From G958296245 sp965262055 (GTDB lineage Bacteria; Chloroflexota; Dehalococcoidia; Lucifugimonadales; G958296245): DNA of 64,000 bases. The first letter of the stretch is position 1. Every line of letters starts with the position of its first letter. Both the position numbers and the translations under genes were made by a program. The stretch lies in the NCBI GenBank assembly GCA_965262055.1, contig CBDHEI010000002.1:2108001-2172000 (forward strand). Direction: 5' to 3'. The notes below the pieces were generated by a model. The model saw only the letters and a list, made by a program, of their open reading frames with translations. It ran no database searches and was not told the DNA's origin. Shown here piece after piece: positions 39,982 through 47,818 of this stretch.

Positions 39982-40236
39982 TTGGCTGAGTGGCATTTGC
40001 AGGACGCCAAGAACCGGTTCAGCGCGGTCGTGGAGGCAGCGTTGGGCGGCGAGCCTCAACGCGTGACCCGGCGCGGCAGGCCCGCTGTCGTCGTGCTGGC
40101 TGTGGAGGAGTACGAGCGGCTGCGTCTTGTAGAGAGGGCCAAGGCACCTTCCCTCGCCGATCTCATGTTGGCGATGCCGCAGGACGACGAGGAGTTCGAG
40201 CGGGTGCCCATTGTGCTCCGGCCGCTGGATGTGTGA
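39982..40236 (+). CDS. Phd/YefM-family antitoxin
   Basis: An 84-residue antitoxin. The N-terminal DNA-binding part has the classic LQDAKNRFSAVVEAALGGEP and RVTRRGRPAVVVLAVEEYERL pattern of Phd/YefM. The acidic C-terminus (MLAMPQDDEEFERVP) would wrap and neutralise the toxin. It starts at TTG 39982 with GAGGAG upstream, and its stop overlaps the toxin ATG by one base (TGATG), giving coupled translation. Together with the palindrome on its promoter this predicts autoregulation. Confidence 0.92.
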   Translation: MAEWHLQDAKNRFSAVVEAALGGEPQRVTRRGRPAVVVLAVEEYERLRLVERAKAPSLADLMLAMPQDDEEFERVPIVLRPLDV

Positions 40237-40667
40237 TGTACCTCATCGATACGAAGGTGCTCTCCGCGCTGCGGAAGAAGGAGCGAGACCCTAACCTGGT
40301 GTCGTGGATGGTGGGCCGGCGCACAGCGGACCTGTACCTGAGCGTCGCGTCTATTGGTGAGGTTGAGCGGGGCATCGCCCAGCAGGAGGGCCGGGACCCA
40401 GCCTTCGCACGCGCCCTGTCGCTCTGGCTGGACAGTGTGCTGGCTCTCTACGGCAGCCACATCCTCCCCGTGGACGTGGCGTCGGCGCGGCGATGGGGAC
40501 GGCTCTCGGACGCCCACGGCCACGAGAGCGCCGACCTGCTCATAGCAGCGACGGCCCTGGAGCATGGTCTGACGGTGGTGACCCGCAACGTACGCCACTT
40601 CGAGCCGACGGGGGTCTCCGTCGTCGACCCATTCGTCGGGCCCAACCCGAGCATGTCTGAACTGTGA
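40236..40667 (+). CDS. PIN-domain toxin (VapC/FitB type)
   Basis: A 143-residue PIN-domain ribonuclease toxin. Acidic active-site positions are Asp in YLIDTKVLSAL (Lys replaces the usual Asn after DT), Glu in SIGEVERGIA, Asp in HESADLLIAATALEHG and the following TRNVRHFEPTG segment. Such toxins cut tRNA or rRNA and stop growth when the antitoxin is lost. Paired with the Phd-type antitoxin just upstream. A second, only distantly similar pair lies 185 bases downstream. Confidence 0.92.
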   Translation: MYLIDTKVLSALRKKERDPNLVSWMVGRRTADLYLSVASIGEVERGIAQQEGRDPAFARALSLWLDSVLALYGSHILPVDVASARRWGRLSDAHGHESADLLIAATALEHGLTVVTRNVRHFEPTGVSVVDPFVGPNPSMSEL

Positions 40668-40851
40668 TTCGTGGGATGGGTGTGATTGGGTGTGATGTGG
40701 GATGGGTGTGATATGGATGATGGAAGGGGTGGATTCGCGCCCTCACGGGAATGACAGAGGTGAGGGGGAACGACGGGGATGGGGGATTTGCGCGTGGGCG
40801 GGTGGATGTGGTCTATTGTGGACTATATGAAGCCTTCGTAGGGGGTGAAGC

Positions 40852-41127
40852 ATGGCTGTCTCAGGGCCGGGCCGTGTGTGGACGGTTGCCGAGGCGAAGG
40901 CGAGGCTGTCGGAAGTGCTGCGTCTTTCGGAGACGGAGGGGCCGCAGCGTATCGGCACGCGGAAGGCCTTTGTAGTCGTGCCGGAGAAGATGTGGCAGGC
41001 GCATAGACCGGAGCGCAAACCCCTGGGCCAGTGGCTCATAGAGAACGTACCACGGGGCACGAATCTCGAACTGCCGGACCGGAGTTCCAACCGCCCCATC
41101 CCCTTCGCTGACGAAGAAGGCGAGTGA
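40852..41127 (+). CDS. Phd/YefM-family antitoxin (second pair)
   Basis: A 91-residue protein whose N-terminal half follows Phd/YefM (WTVAEAKARLSEVLRLSE, then PQRIGTRKAFVVVPEKMW). The C-terminal half is extended (PLGQWLIENVPRGTNLELP) to contact the toxin. It has ATG 40852 with AGGGGGTGA upstream, and its end overlaps the toxin GTG by four bases (GTGA). It is divergent in sequence from the first antitoxin, so the two modules are not a recent duplication. Confidence 0.88.
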   Translation: MAVSGPGRVWTVAEAKARLSEVLRLSETEGPQRIGTRKAFVVVPEKMWQAHRPERKPLGQWLIENVPRGTNLELPDRSSNRPIPFADEEGE

Positions 41128-41546
41128 CCGGCTACCTGCTGGACACGAACGTAGTCTCGGAGCTGACGCGGGACGTTCCAGACCCTCTGGTGCTGGCCTT
41201 CCTGGCCGGGCGGGACGACGTGTGGGTGTCGTCGATCCTGGTACATGAGGTCGAGTGCGGTGTGCGGCTGCTCCCGCATGGGGCCCGTCGCAGCCGACTG
41301 TCGAAGATGCAGGCAGGTATCCTCTCCACGTATGGCCACCGCATACTGACGTTGGGCAGGGCGGGGGCCGAGTGGGCCGCCGAGTTGCGGGCGAATGCCA
41401 GGCGCACTGGACACACCGTCGATATGGGCGACGTGCTGATCGTGGGTATAGCCAAGGCCAATGCCTTGGCCGTGGCCACGCGAAACGTGGCCGATTTCCG
41501 GCGCATGGATGTCGAGGTCATCAATCCGTGGGAGAGTCGGCCCTGA
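41124..41546 (+). CDS. PIN-domain toxin (VapC/FitB type, second pair)
   Basis: A 140-residue PIN toxin. Active-site acids are Asp in YLLDTNVVSELTR, Glu in VHEVECGVRLL, Asp in HTVDMGDVLIVGIAKANAL and the TRNVADFRRMDV end strand, the full canonical set. Start GTG overlaps the antitoxin stop. This is a standard type II ribonuclease toxin, expected to target tRNA or other structured RNA. It is more canonical than the toxin of the upstream pair, which has DTK in place of DTN. Confidence 0.93.
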   Translation: MTGYLLDTNVVSELTRDVPDPLVLAFLAGRDDVWVSSILVHEVECGVRLLPHGARRSRLSKMQAGILSTYGHRILTLGRAGAEWAAELRANARRTGHTVDMGDVLIVGIAKANALAVATRNVADFRRMDVEVINPWESRP

Positions 41547-41718
41547 AACTGTGATTCGCGTGTGGTATGGACGATGGCTACGGGACAGCGGAGGGCGCAG
41601 GGGCTCCAAGTCGTGGAGGGGCAAGGGTGGCGTCGCGGACTACAGGCCTGAGCTAAGCACGTGGTGCTCGGGCTTGTCTAATCCTGACTAATGACAAGGC
41701 ATTGTGGGACTGCATTGC

Positions 41719-41747
41719 TTGCACGTTGTTTGGGAGCGTAGTACTAT
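41719..41747 (+). promoter_or_regulatory. Promoter of the HigB/HigA-ImmA pair
   Basis: TTGCAC (41719-41724), 17-base spacer, TACTAT (41742-41747); the HigB GTG start is 30 bases downstream of the -10 box. The spacing and boxes fit sigma-70. Confidence 0.6.
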
Positions 41748-41776
41748 ATCGGACAACAGGACCGTTATAGGTAGTC

Positions 41777-42070
41777 GTGAGGGTTTTCTCTAAAAGGACG
41801 CTCCGAGAGTTCTGGGAGCGCCATCCGGAATCCGAACAGTCGTTGAGAGCCTGGCACCGGGAGGTGGAACAGGCCGACTGGGCGGAGCCGGCCCAAGTGA
41901 GGGACCGCTTCCCCAGTGCCAGCATCGTGGGCGGCAACCGCGTCGTATTCAGGATCAAGGGGAAAGCCTACCGGCTGGTGGCCGAAGTTTCCTACGTAGG
42001 CCGCAGAGTGTTCATACGTTTTGTAGGCACTCACGCAGAGTACGATCGGATCGACGCCGAGGAGGTGTAA
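41777..42070 (+). CDS. higB: HigB-family mRNA interferase toxin
   Basis: A 97-residue RelE-superfamily toxin of the HigB subfamily. The run VFSKRTLREFWERHPESEQS, the ASIVGGNRVVFRIKGKAYRL strands and the closing VFIRFVGTHAEYDRID are typical of ribosome-dependent HigB/HigB2-like toxins that cut mRNA. It precedes the antitoxin gene, the reversed toxin-first order usual for hig loci, and ends 3 bases before it. GTG start 41777. Confidence 0.9.
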   Translation: MRVFSKRTLREFWERHPESEQSLRAWHREVEQADWAEPAQVRDRFPSASIVGGNRVVFRIKGKAYRLVAEVSYVGRRVFIRFVGTHAEYDRIDAEEV

Positions 42071-42073
42071 ACG

Positions 42074-43303
42074 GTGGTGACAGTCAGTCCGATCCGCAAC
42101 GAGGAAGACTACGAAACAGCGCTTTCCAGGCTTGCAGAGATATTCCAGGCTGAGATTGGCACGCAAGAGGGTGATGAGCGAGACATTCTCAGTGATTTGG
42201 TCGAGCTGTACGAGTCTCGGCACCATCCTATTGGCCCTCCGGACCCAGTTTCGGCGATCGAGTTCCGCATGGACCAGGGGGGCTTGACCCGCCGCGACCT
42301 GGTGCCCCATATCGGAAGCCGCGCCAAGGTGTCTGAAGTGCTCTCCGGCAAAAGAGACATCACTATGTCCATGGCGCGGGCGCTCCACAGGCATCTCGGG
42401 ATTCCCGCGGACGTGCTTCTCCAAGAGCGTAAGGTGTTTCTGGACGACGCGCTGGCCGATGTCGAGTGGCGGCGCTTCCCTCTCAAGTCGATGGCCAAGC
42501 TGGGGTGGGTCGCCGACGGGCCCGACCTGATGGACCGGGCCGAGGAGGTAATGCGCGGGAAGATCGGACGGGCGGGAGGGCCGAAGCTTGCCACAGCCTC
42601 GCTATTCCGCAAGAACGATCACCGGCGAATCAACGCCAAGACGGACGAGTACGCGCTCAGCGCGTGGTGTTGGGAGGTGCTGGGCAGGGCCAACGACCCG
42701 CCGCCGGAGGCACCGTACCAGCCTGGGACGGTGAGCCCGGATCTTCTCAAGGCTGTTGCACAGAGCAGCCGCCTGGAGGAAGGCCCCAGGCTGGCGGTAA
42801 AGCTTCTCGCGCAGTACGGCATAGCGGTCGAGGTGGTGCCGCATCTGCCCAGGACCCACCTCGATGGCGCAGCCCTTCGGCTTGTCGACGGGCGTCCGGT
42901 GATCGGCCTGACTATACGATACGACAGGATCGACAACTTCTGGTACTGCTTGATGCACGAGCTGGCGCACGTCCGCCTGCACCTCGACGCCGATAAGGAC
43001 GACATATTCGTGCACGACCACTCACTACGAGGCAGAGAGGTGTCCCACGACAACTCCAAGGAGTCGGAGGCGGACGACTGCGCTGAGGAGGCGCTGATTC
43101 CGAAGGCGGCCTGGGATGCGAGCGAGGTCTCAAGGAACCCCTCCGGCATGGCGGTCATGGCCCTCGCCCTCGACCTGGGGATTCACCCGGCGATCGTCGC
43201 GGGCAGGGTGCGGTACAGGCTCGGCAACTACCGGCTGCTTTCCCAGTTTGTCGGATCTGGGCAGGTGCGTAGGCATCTCGAATCTGCAGGAGCTAGAACG
43301 TAG
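42074..43303 (+). CDS. HigA-type HTH antitoxin fused to an ImmA/IrrE metallopeptidase
   Basis: A 409-residue two-domain protein. Residues 1-120 are HigA-like: an N-terminal acidic segment, then an XRE helix-turn-helix (GGLTRRDLVPHIGSRAKVSE, then VLSGKRDITMSMARALHRHL, near 69-108). Residues about 200-400 are an ImmA/IrrE peptidase with HELAH at 295-299 and the downstream Glu of KESEADDCAEEALIP (E332) as third zinc ligand. The protease half could cleave the fused repressor or another regulator to release the toxin, as ImmA does for ICEBs1 repression. The fusion lets one polypeptide repress, neutralise and respond. GTG start 42074, three bases after higB. Confidence 0.9.
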   Translation: MVTVSPIRNEEDYETALSRLAEIFQAEIGTQEGDERDILSDLVELYESRHHPIGPPDPVSAIEFRMDQGGLTRRDLVPHIGSRAKVSEVLSGKRDITMSMARALHRHLGIPADVLLQERKVFLDDALADVEWRRFPLKSMAKLGWVADGPDLMDRAEEVMRGKIGRAGGPKLATASLFRKNDHRRINAKTDEYALSAWCWEVLGRANDPPPEAPYQPGTVSPDLLKAVAQSSRLEEGPRLAVKLLAQYGIAVEVVPHLPRTHLDGAALRLVDGRPVIGLTIRYDRIDNFWYCLMHELAHVRLHLDADKDDIFVHDHSLRGREVSHDNSKESEADDCAEEALIPKAAWDASEVSRNPSGMAVMALALDLGIHPAIVAGRVRYRLGNYRLLSQFVGSGQVRRHLESAGART

Positions 43304-43453
43304 TCTGACCCTGAACTAGAGTCGCGCGCCCTCGCTATGCAACGGGATGCGCTGTTGCCGAGGCTGTCGGGGCAGGCACGATTAGGTAAGCTGGAGAATA
43401 ATGGTGTTGTTGGGTGTGGATGGTAATCACTCGCTAGATTGAAGGTAATAACG

Positions 43454-44284
43454 ATGCATAATCATATTACGCCACAGGCATACCTCAAGCACTTCTCCAC
43501 TATTCAGAATGCTGATTTGATCTGGAGATTTGATAGGCAAGAAAGCCGTTGGGAGCCAGTCCCACTTAAGAGAGCAGGTCAGAGGAAGGACTTCCTTCCT
43601 CCAGACGAAGAGGACCGATTGACTGGGATCGAAAATTCTGCTTCGGGTCCCCTCAATAAATTGCGGGAACGTTTGGGACTCGACGAGGGTGGTCGAGTAG
43701 CCGTTGGGAAGTATGTGGCCGCCATGATAGCCAGGACAGAGCGCATGAGGTCGAGGATGGCTGACTCCCTTTCCGAAGATATTGCCAGCGCAAGGAGTGA
43801 CCCTGAACTGCTGGCGATGCAATGGAACGTACCAATGGCTCCCATGCTTGGCCATCTGGACAGAATAGAAGAAAGCCTGGAAGGTGATCCACTTCGCACA
43901 AAGGACTCCTTGCTGCACCAAGTGCTCGAGCTCCCAAAAGTGCTAGACCACATCATAGACATGAATTGGCACGTCTTCACGGTAGAGTCTTCCGAGCGGT
44001 TTCTGACCAGCGACAACCCAGTATTCATTAGTAAGGCCAAGGGACTAATGCACCCGCACGGAGAGTTTCTCTTCCCCCTTGCTTCAGAGGTTGCATTGGT
44101 AGGGAGTTGGCAGGGACCTAAGCGAGGTCTTACTTTCCTGTCTGCCTCGTCCAGATTCATCAAGGAATTTAACCGACATGTAGTTTCAGGGGCAGGTCGC
44201 TGGCTCTACTTTCATGAGAAGGCCGATTGGCTGACCAGAGTTGTCCAGAACCCGTCAACGAGGATAGGTCGAGAGTCGTGGTGA
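43454..44284 (+). CDS. DUF4238 protein
   Basis: A 276-residue protein of the DUF4238 family, frequent in accessory and defence regions but with no known activity. It opens with the family pattern HITPQAYLKHFST (residues 4-16), followed by the IWRFDRQ strand, the mid-region MIARTERMR helix near 88-96 and the FLTSDNPVFISK strand near 186-197. ATG 43454 was preferred over the TTG at 43439 because it places the HITPQAYL motif at the N-terminus as usual. Base composition is lower in GC than the neighbouring genes, consistent with recent transfer. Confidence 0.8.
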   Translation: MHNHITPQAYLKHFSTIQNADLIWRFDRQESRWEPVPLKRAGQRKDFLPPDEEDRLTGIENSASGPLNKLRERLGLDEGGRVAVGKYVAAMIARTERMRSRMADSLSEDIASARSDPELLAMQWNVPMAPMLGHLDRIEESLEGDPLRTKDSLLHQVLELPKVLDHIIDMNWHVFTVESSERFLTSDNPVFISKAKGLMHPHGEFLFPLASEVALVGSWQGPKRGLTFLSASSRFIKEFNRHVVSGAGRWLYFHEKADWLTRVVQNPSTRIGRESW

Positions 44285-44445
44285 CCACAATGACCAAGGC
44301 CGGCATCGAGCAGGCCGCTCTGGACTGGCTATCGGGGTATGGGGCAGGCTCTGCGCGGGAACGACGGGTGGGGGGGTTGCTAAGGCTGTCTTAGCAATGA
44401 CAATCAGGGTGGACTGCGTTCGGGAATGACGATGCAGGCCTGGGG

Positions 44446-44474
44446 TTGACAGGGCGAGAGAACGGATGTACTAT
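44446..44474 (+). promoter_or_regulatory. Strong sigma-70 promoter
   Basis: TTGACA (44446-44451), exactly 17 bases, TACTAT (44469-44474). No start codon with ribosome binding site follows before a terminator about 60 bases further on, so it appears to serve a short RNA. Confidence 0.75.
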
Positions 44475-44480
44475 AACGTG

Positions 44481-44577
44481 CGATAGGAGTTAGGCGCCTG
44501 GTTTGGGGTGCTGTTCGTAGAGAGGGCGAAGACGCCCCCGGTTGGAGGCCGTGAAGGTCGCAGCCGGGGGCGTTTTG
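44481..44577 (+). ncRNA. Candidate small RNA ending in an intrinsic terminator
   Basis: About 95 bases from the predicted start site to a hairpin with arms ACGCCCCCGG (44532-44541) and CCGGGGGCGT (44564-44573) followed by TTTT. No ORF is visible inside. It could be a small regulatory RNA or a prematurely terminated leader of the capsid cassette that begins at 44756. No known family is recognised. Confidence 0.5.
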
Positions 44578-44641
44578 TGTTTCCGGCGCGGGTGGGGGCA
44601 ACCATGAGGACAGCCAAACGGTGTGGCGGCCGTGGGGAAGA

Positions 44642-44666
44642 GGGCAGCCACAAGGGCAGCCCCTAC
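44642..44666 (+). repeat. Palindromic repeat, family C
   Basis: GGGCAGCCACAAGGGCAGCC then CCTAC; the same pattern appears at 54986-55011 (GGGCGCCCACAAGGGAGCGC then CCCTAC), and a related GTAGGGGC palindrome lies at 14283-14307. Confidence 0.6.
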
Positions 44667-44755
44667 GAAGTGACCGTCGTCGGGACGGCGGGTAGAGAAC
44701 GGCGGTGTGCCTGGTGTGCGGCGCTGGAGAGATGAGGCGATGAGGAGGTTATTGG

Positions 44756-45346
44756 ATGGAGCGCAGGGTGAGGTCGGCTTATGTGGACATTGTGGAGCGG
44801 CGGGCGCTGGAGGGGAACTTCTACAGGGTGACGATAGCCGCGAACGAGCGGGTGCGGCAGCCGCCGGAGCTGGACTTCGGGGGGCTGTCGACGGAGCGGT
44901 ACCTGAGGAACCCGGTGGTGATGTGGGCGCACGACATTTCGGGGCGTTCGGAGTCGGGCGGGCTGCCGATCGGGCGGACGCGGGAGCTGACGAGGGACGG
45001 GGCGGGCCGGCTGGTGGCGGACTTCGAGTTCCTGAGCGAGGACGCTTTCGCGCAGAGGGTGAAGAACGCGTGGGACAAGGGGTTCCTGCGTGCGGCGTCT
45101 ATTAGCTGGATGCCTATCGAGGGCGAGCCGTCGGAGGGAGGGCGCTGGCGTGACACGCGGTCGGACCTGCTGGAGTGGTCGATCGTGGCGGTGCCGGCGG
45201 ACCCGGACGCACTGCGGGAGTCGCAGTCGCGGATGATCAGGGAGTTGGTTGCCGAGGCGAGCGAGAGTGCGAGCCGTGAGGTCAGGGAGATCGTCGACCT
45301 GGTGACGGCGGTGCGGCGGGAGCTGGCGGAGGAAGCGGGACGTTAG
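44756..45346 (+). CDS. HK97-family prohead protease
   Basis: A 196-residue phage maturation protease (caseinolytic/herpes-assemblin-like fold) that trims the scaffold region of the capsid protein. Likely catalytic His59 is in VMWAHD and Ser115 in FLRAASISWMP; the closing LLEWSIVAVPADPDAL block near 138-153 is the family signature. The C-terminus is a charged helix that may bind the capsid shell. ATG 44756 has GAGGAGG upstream. The capsid gene follows after 52 bases. No portal or terminase gene precedes it, which is unusual because these normally sit just upstream. Confidence 0.93.
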   Translation: MERRVRSAYVDIVERRALEGNFYRVTIAANERVRQPPELDFGGLSTERYLRNPVVMWAHDISGRSESGGLPIGRTRELTRDGAGRLVADFEFLSEDAFAQRVKNAWDKGFLRAASISWMPIEGEPSEGGRWRDTRSDLLEWSIVAVPADPDALRESQSRMIRELVAEASESASREVREIVDLVTAVRRELAEEAGR

Positions 45347-45398
45347 GAACATGGATGGACAGGATGGACACGGATTCAGGAAAGAGGAGGAGGCTGTT

Positions 45399-46874
45399 AT
45401 GCCTAGTGCAGAGGTAGAGGCGATCAAGAAGGAGCTGGTGGAGATCAACGAGTTCGTGCGGGGGCGTGTGGCCCCCGTGGAGAAGGAGGTGGGGCTGCTG
45501 TGCGAGGAGGCGGAGCGGATCGGGCGCGAGGTGTCGCTGCTGCAGGAGAAGGAGCGCGAGGTGCGGCGACGAGCGCTGGCGGGGTATGCCGAGGGGTCCG
45601 GGCTGGCGGTGTCGGACGGGCCGTACGCGGGTCTGGACGTGCTGGACCTGGGGCTGCTGAGGCGGTTCGCGCGGTCGCAGCGGCGGGAGTCGTTCGGGCC
45701 GGGGTTCATCGAGCGCGTGGAGTCGGCGCAGCGGTCGCTGGCGGAGTCGGTGACGGCGGCGGAGATCCAGGAGTCGTACGAGGAGGCTTCGAGGCGATTG
45801 GGACGGTGGTTCACGGTGGACCGGAGGCCGACGGGGCAGTACGAGAGCTTCGGGCGTGCGGTGCTGCAGTCGATGACGCGGGCGGCGATGGACAGCACGA
45901 CGGCCGGTTCCGGGGACGAGCTTGTGGCGACGCTGGAGGCGCGGGAGCTGTGGCTGGACGTGAACCTGCGGACGCTGGTGGCTCCGCTGGTGCCGACGTT
46001 CTCGATGCCGTCGAACCCGTTCGACATACCGAGGCAGCTTGGGGACGTGAGTTTCTACCCGGGCACGGAGAACGCGGCGGCCTCGTCGACGGCGCTGTCG
46101 ACGGGGAAGGCGACGCTCACGGCGCACGAGCTGGTGGGGCAGGTTCCCTACTCGTTCACGCTGGAGGAGGACGCGATCATAGCGATGCTGCCCGAGATAC
46201 GGGCGGGGCTGGTCAGGAACGCGGCTGAGGCGCTGGACGACATCATCCTGAACGCGGACACGACGAGGACGAACAACATCAACGCTGACGGCGCGGCCAT
46301 CACGCCGAGCACGGCGGGCAAGGGGCACTGGCTGCTGGGGTACGACGGGATACTGCACCTGCCGCTGGTGGACAACACGGGGCAGGTGAACAACCATAAC
46401 GCCGCCGCGAGCGACGACATGTTCAACGAGGTGAGGGCGAAGCTCGGCAAGTACGGGGCGCGCCCGTCGGAGCTGGTGTGGGTGATGGACGTGAACACGT
46501 TCATACGGTCGCAGTCGATCAGCCAGTTCAGGACGATGGACAAGCTGGGGCCGAACGCGACGGTGCTGACTGGGATGCTGGGGGCCGTCGAGGGCATCCC
46601 GGTGATCGTGTCGGAGCAGATGCGGCTGGCGGACGCGGACGGAAAGGTGACGAGCGCGGGCAATACGGCGAACACGGGGAGGCTGCTGGTGTTCAACCGG
46701 ACGCAGTGGGCTCAGGGTTTCCGCCGCGAGCTGTCGGTGGACGTGGACCGGGACACGCAGAAGCGGCAGACGGTGGTGACGGTGAGCTTCCGTCACGCGC
46801 TGACGGAGCGCAGCGGGTCTCGGAGCTCGGCTACGCACACGGCGCTGCAGTACAACATTACCGGCGTGGCGTAG
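45399..46874 (+). CDS. HK97-fold major capsid protein
   Basis: A 491-residue phage-type capsid protein. Residues 1-60 form the N-terminal delta/scaffold coiled coil (VEAIKKELVEINEFVRGR, then EEAERIGREVSLLQEKE) expected to be removed by the protease. The HK97 fold is supported by LVAPLVPTFSMPSNPFDIPR near 206-225, TLEEDAIIAMLPEIRAGLVR near 260-279, and WVMDVNTFIRSQSISQFR near 364-381. ATG 45399 has AGGAGGAGG directly upstream, better than the frame opening at 45351. Long and intact. A GC hairpin follows the gene and may cap a highly expressed transcript. Confidence 0.92.
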   Translation: MPSAEVEAIKKELVEINEFVRGRVAPVEKEVGLLCEEAERIGREVSLLQEKEREVRRRALAGYAEGSGLAVSDGPYAGLDVLDLGLLRRFARSQRRESFGPGFIERVESAQRSLAESVTAAEIQESYEEASRRLGRWFTVDRRPTGQYESFGRAVLQSMTRAAMDSTTAGSGDELVATLEARELWLDVNLRTLVAPLVPTFSMPSNPFDIPRQLGDVSFYPGTENAAASSTALSTGKATLTAHELVGQVPYSFTLEEDAIIAMLPEIRAGLVRNAAEALDDIILNADTTRTNNINADGAAITPSTAGKGHWLLGYDGILHLPLVDNTGQVNNHNAAASDDMFNEVRAKLGKYGARPSELVWVMDVNTFIRSQSISQFRTMDKLGPNATVLTGMLGAVEGIPVIVSEQMRLADADGKVTSAGNTANTGRLLVFNRTQWAQGFRRELSVDVDRDTQKRQTVVTVSFRHALTERSGSRSSATHTALQYNITGVA

Positions 46875-46934
46875 GACATGGATGGGGAGGATAGAGGGCG
46901 ATTCGGTGCGGCGTTGCTGAGGATAGCGTAAGAG

Positions 46935-46969
46935 GAGGGGCCGGGCCTGAGAATCGGGTCCGGCCTCTC
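46935..46969 (+). terminator. GC hairpin after the capsid gene
   Basis: Arms GAGGGGCCGGGCC (46935-46947) and GGTCCGGCCTCTC (46957-46969) pair over 13 positions with two G-U pairs, loop of nine. No U-run follows, so it may be a weak terminator or an RNA-stability element that lowers expression of the connector gene relative to the capsid gene. Confidence 0.5.
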
Positions 46970-46987
46970 TCGGGTTAGGGAGGTAGG

Positions 46988-47818
46988 ATGACAAACTCGT
47001 ATGTGTCTTTGGATGTGTTCAAGGGCGAGGGCGTTATGAACATCGTTGGGGACGGCGGGGACGGGCGGCTGCTGTCGCTGCTGGAGGGCGTGAGCCGGAT
47101 GGTGGACCGGTACTGCAACCGGCACTTCTACGTGCTGGAGGCGACGCGGAGGTTCGACGGCGACGGAGGCGGGCGGTTGCTGCTGTCGGACCTGGTGAGC
47201 ATCGACGAGGGCGGGGTGAGGACGGATGAGGACATGGACGGCGTCTTCGAGAGGACGTGGGGCGCGGGCGACTACGTGCTGCTGCCGTTAAACGCGGACC
47301 CGGTGTCGCGCGGGAACTCTGGGTCGCGGCCGTACACGTCGGCAGCGGTCTCGGGCAGTGTAGGGAGCGAGCGGCGGTGGCCTGTGGGCTCGGGGACGGT
47401 TCAGGTTGCCGGGCAGTGGGGATGGTGGCGTCACCTGAGGCGTGCGGCGGGGACGGTTGAACGGGTGCCGGACACGGAGGCGACCGCCGTTGCGGTGTCG
47501 GACCGGGACGGTATCGAGGCGGGAGTAACGGTGCTGGTGGACTCGGAGCAGATGTACGTTCGGAGCTGCAGCGGAACCAGCCTGACGGTGGTGCGGGGCG
47601 TGAATGGCACGGAGCCGACGGCCCATGACGGGGGGACGCCGGTGGACGTGTTCGAGTACCCGAGGCCGGTAGTGGAGGCTGTAGTTCTGCAGGCGTCGCG
47701 GCTCCAGAGGCGTATGGCCGGTGGGGTGGTCCCGCTGGAGGGTGGCGGCGGGCTGGACGAGGACGTGCGGCTGATGCTGGGTATGTACAGGAAGGCCGCG
47801 CTGGGGGTGGGAGTCTGA
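46988..47818 (+). CDS. Phage head-tail connector (gp6-like) protein
   Basis: A 276-residue protein positioned and built like a head-tail adaptor. A helical N-terminal part has LLSLLEGVSRMVDRYCNRHF near 30-49, typical of gp6-like connectors, and beta-rich sequence follows (VSGSVGSERRWPVG; VLVDSEQMYVRS; LTVVRGVNGTEPTAH). It then has a terminal helix. It starts at ATG 46988 and its stop shares bases with the next ATG (TGATG). Function is assigned from order (protease, capsid, connector) as much as from sequence. Confidence 0.75.
   Translation: MTNSYVSLDVFKGEGVMNIVGDGGDGRLLSLLEGVSRMVDRYCNRHFYVLEATRRFDGDGGGRLLLSDLVSIDEGGVRTDEDMDGVFERTWGAGDYVLLPLNADPVSRGNSGSRPYTSAAVSGSVGSERRWPVGSGTVQVAGQWGWWRHLRRAAGTVERVPDTEATAVAVSDRDGIEAGVTVLVDSEQMYVRSCSGTSLTVVRGVNGTEPTAHDGGTPVDVFEYPRPVVEAVVLQASRLQRRMAGGVVPLEGGGGLDEDVRLMLGMYRKAALGVGV

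Noticed and set aside
45282..46994. 570-codon minus-strand open frame opposite the capsid gene
   Set aside because: Arg/His/Pro-rich shadow of the capsid gene; no start signal and no family features.
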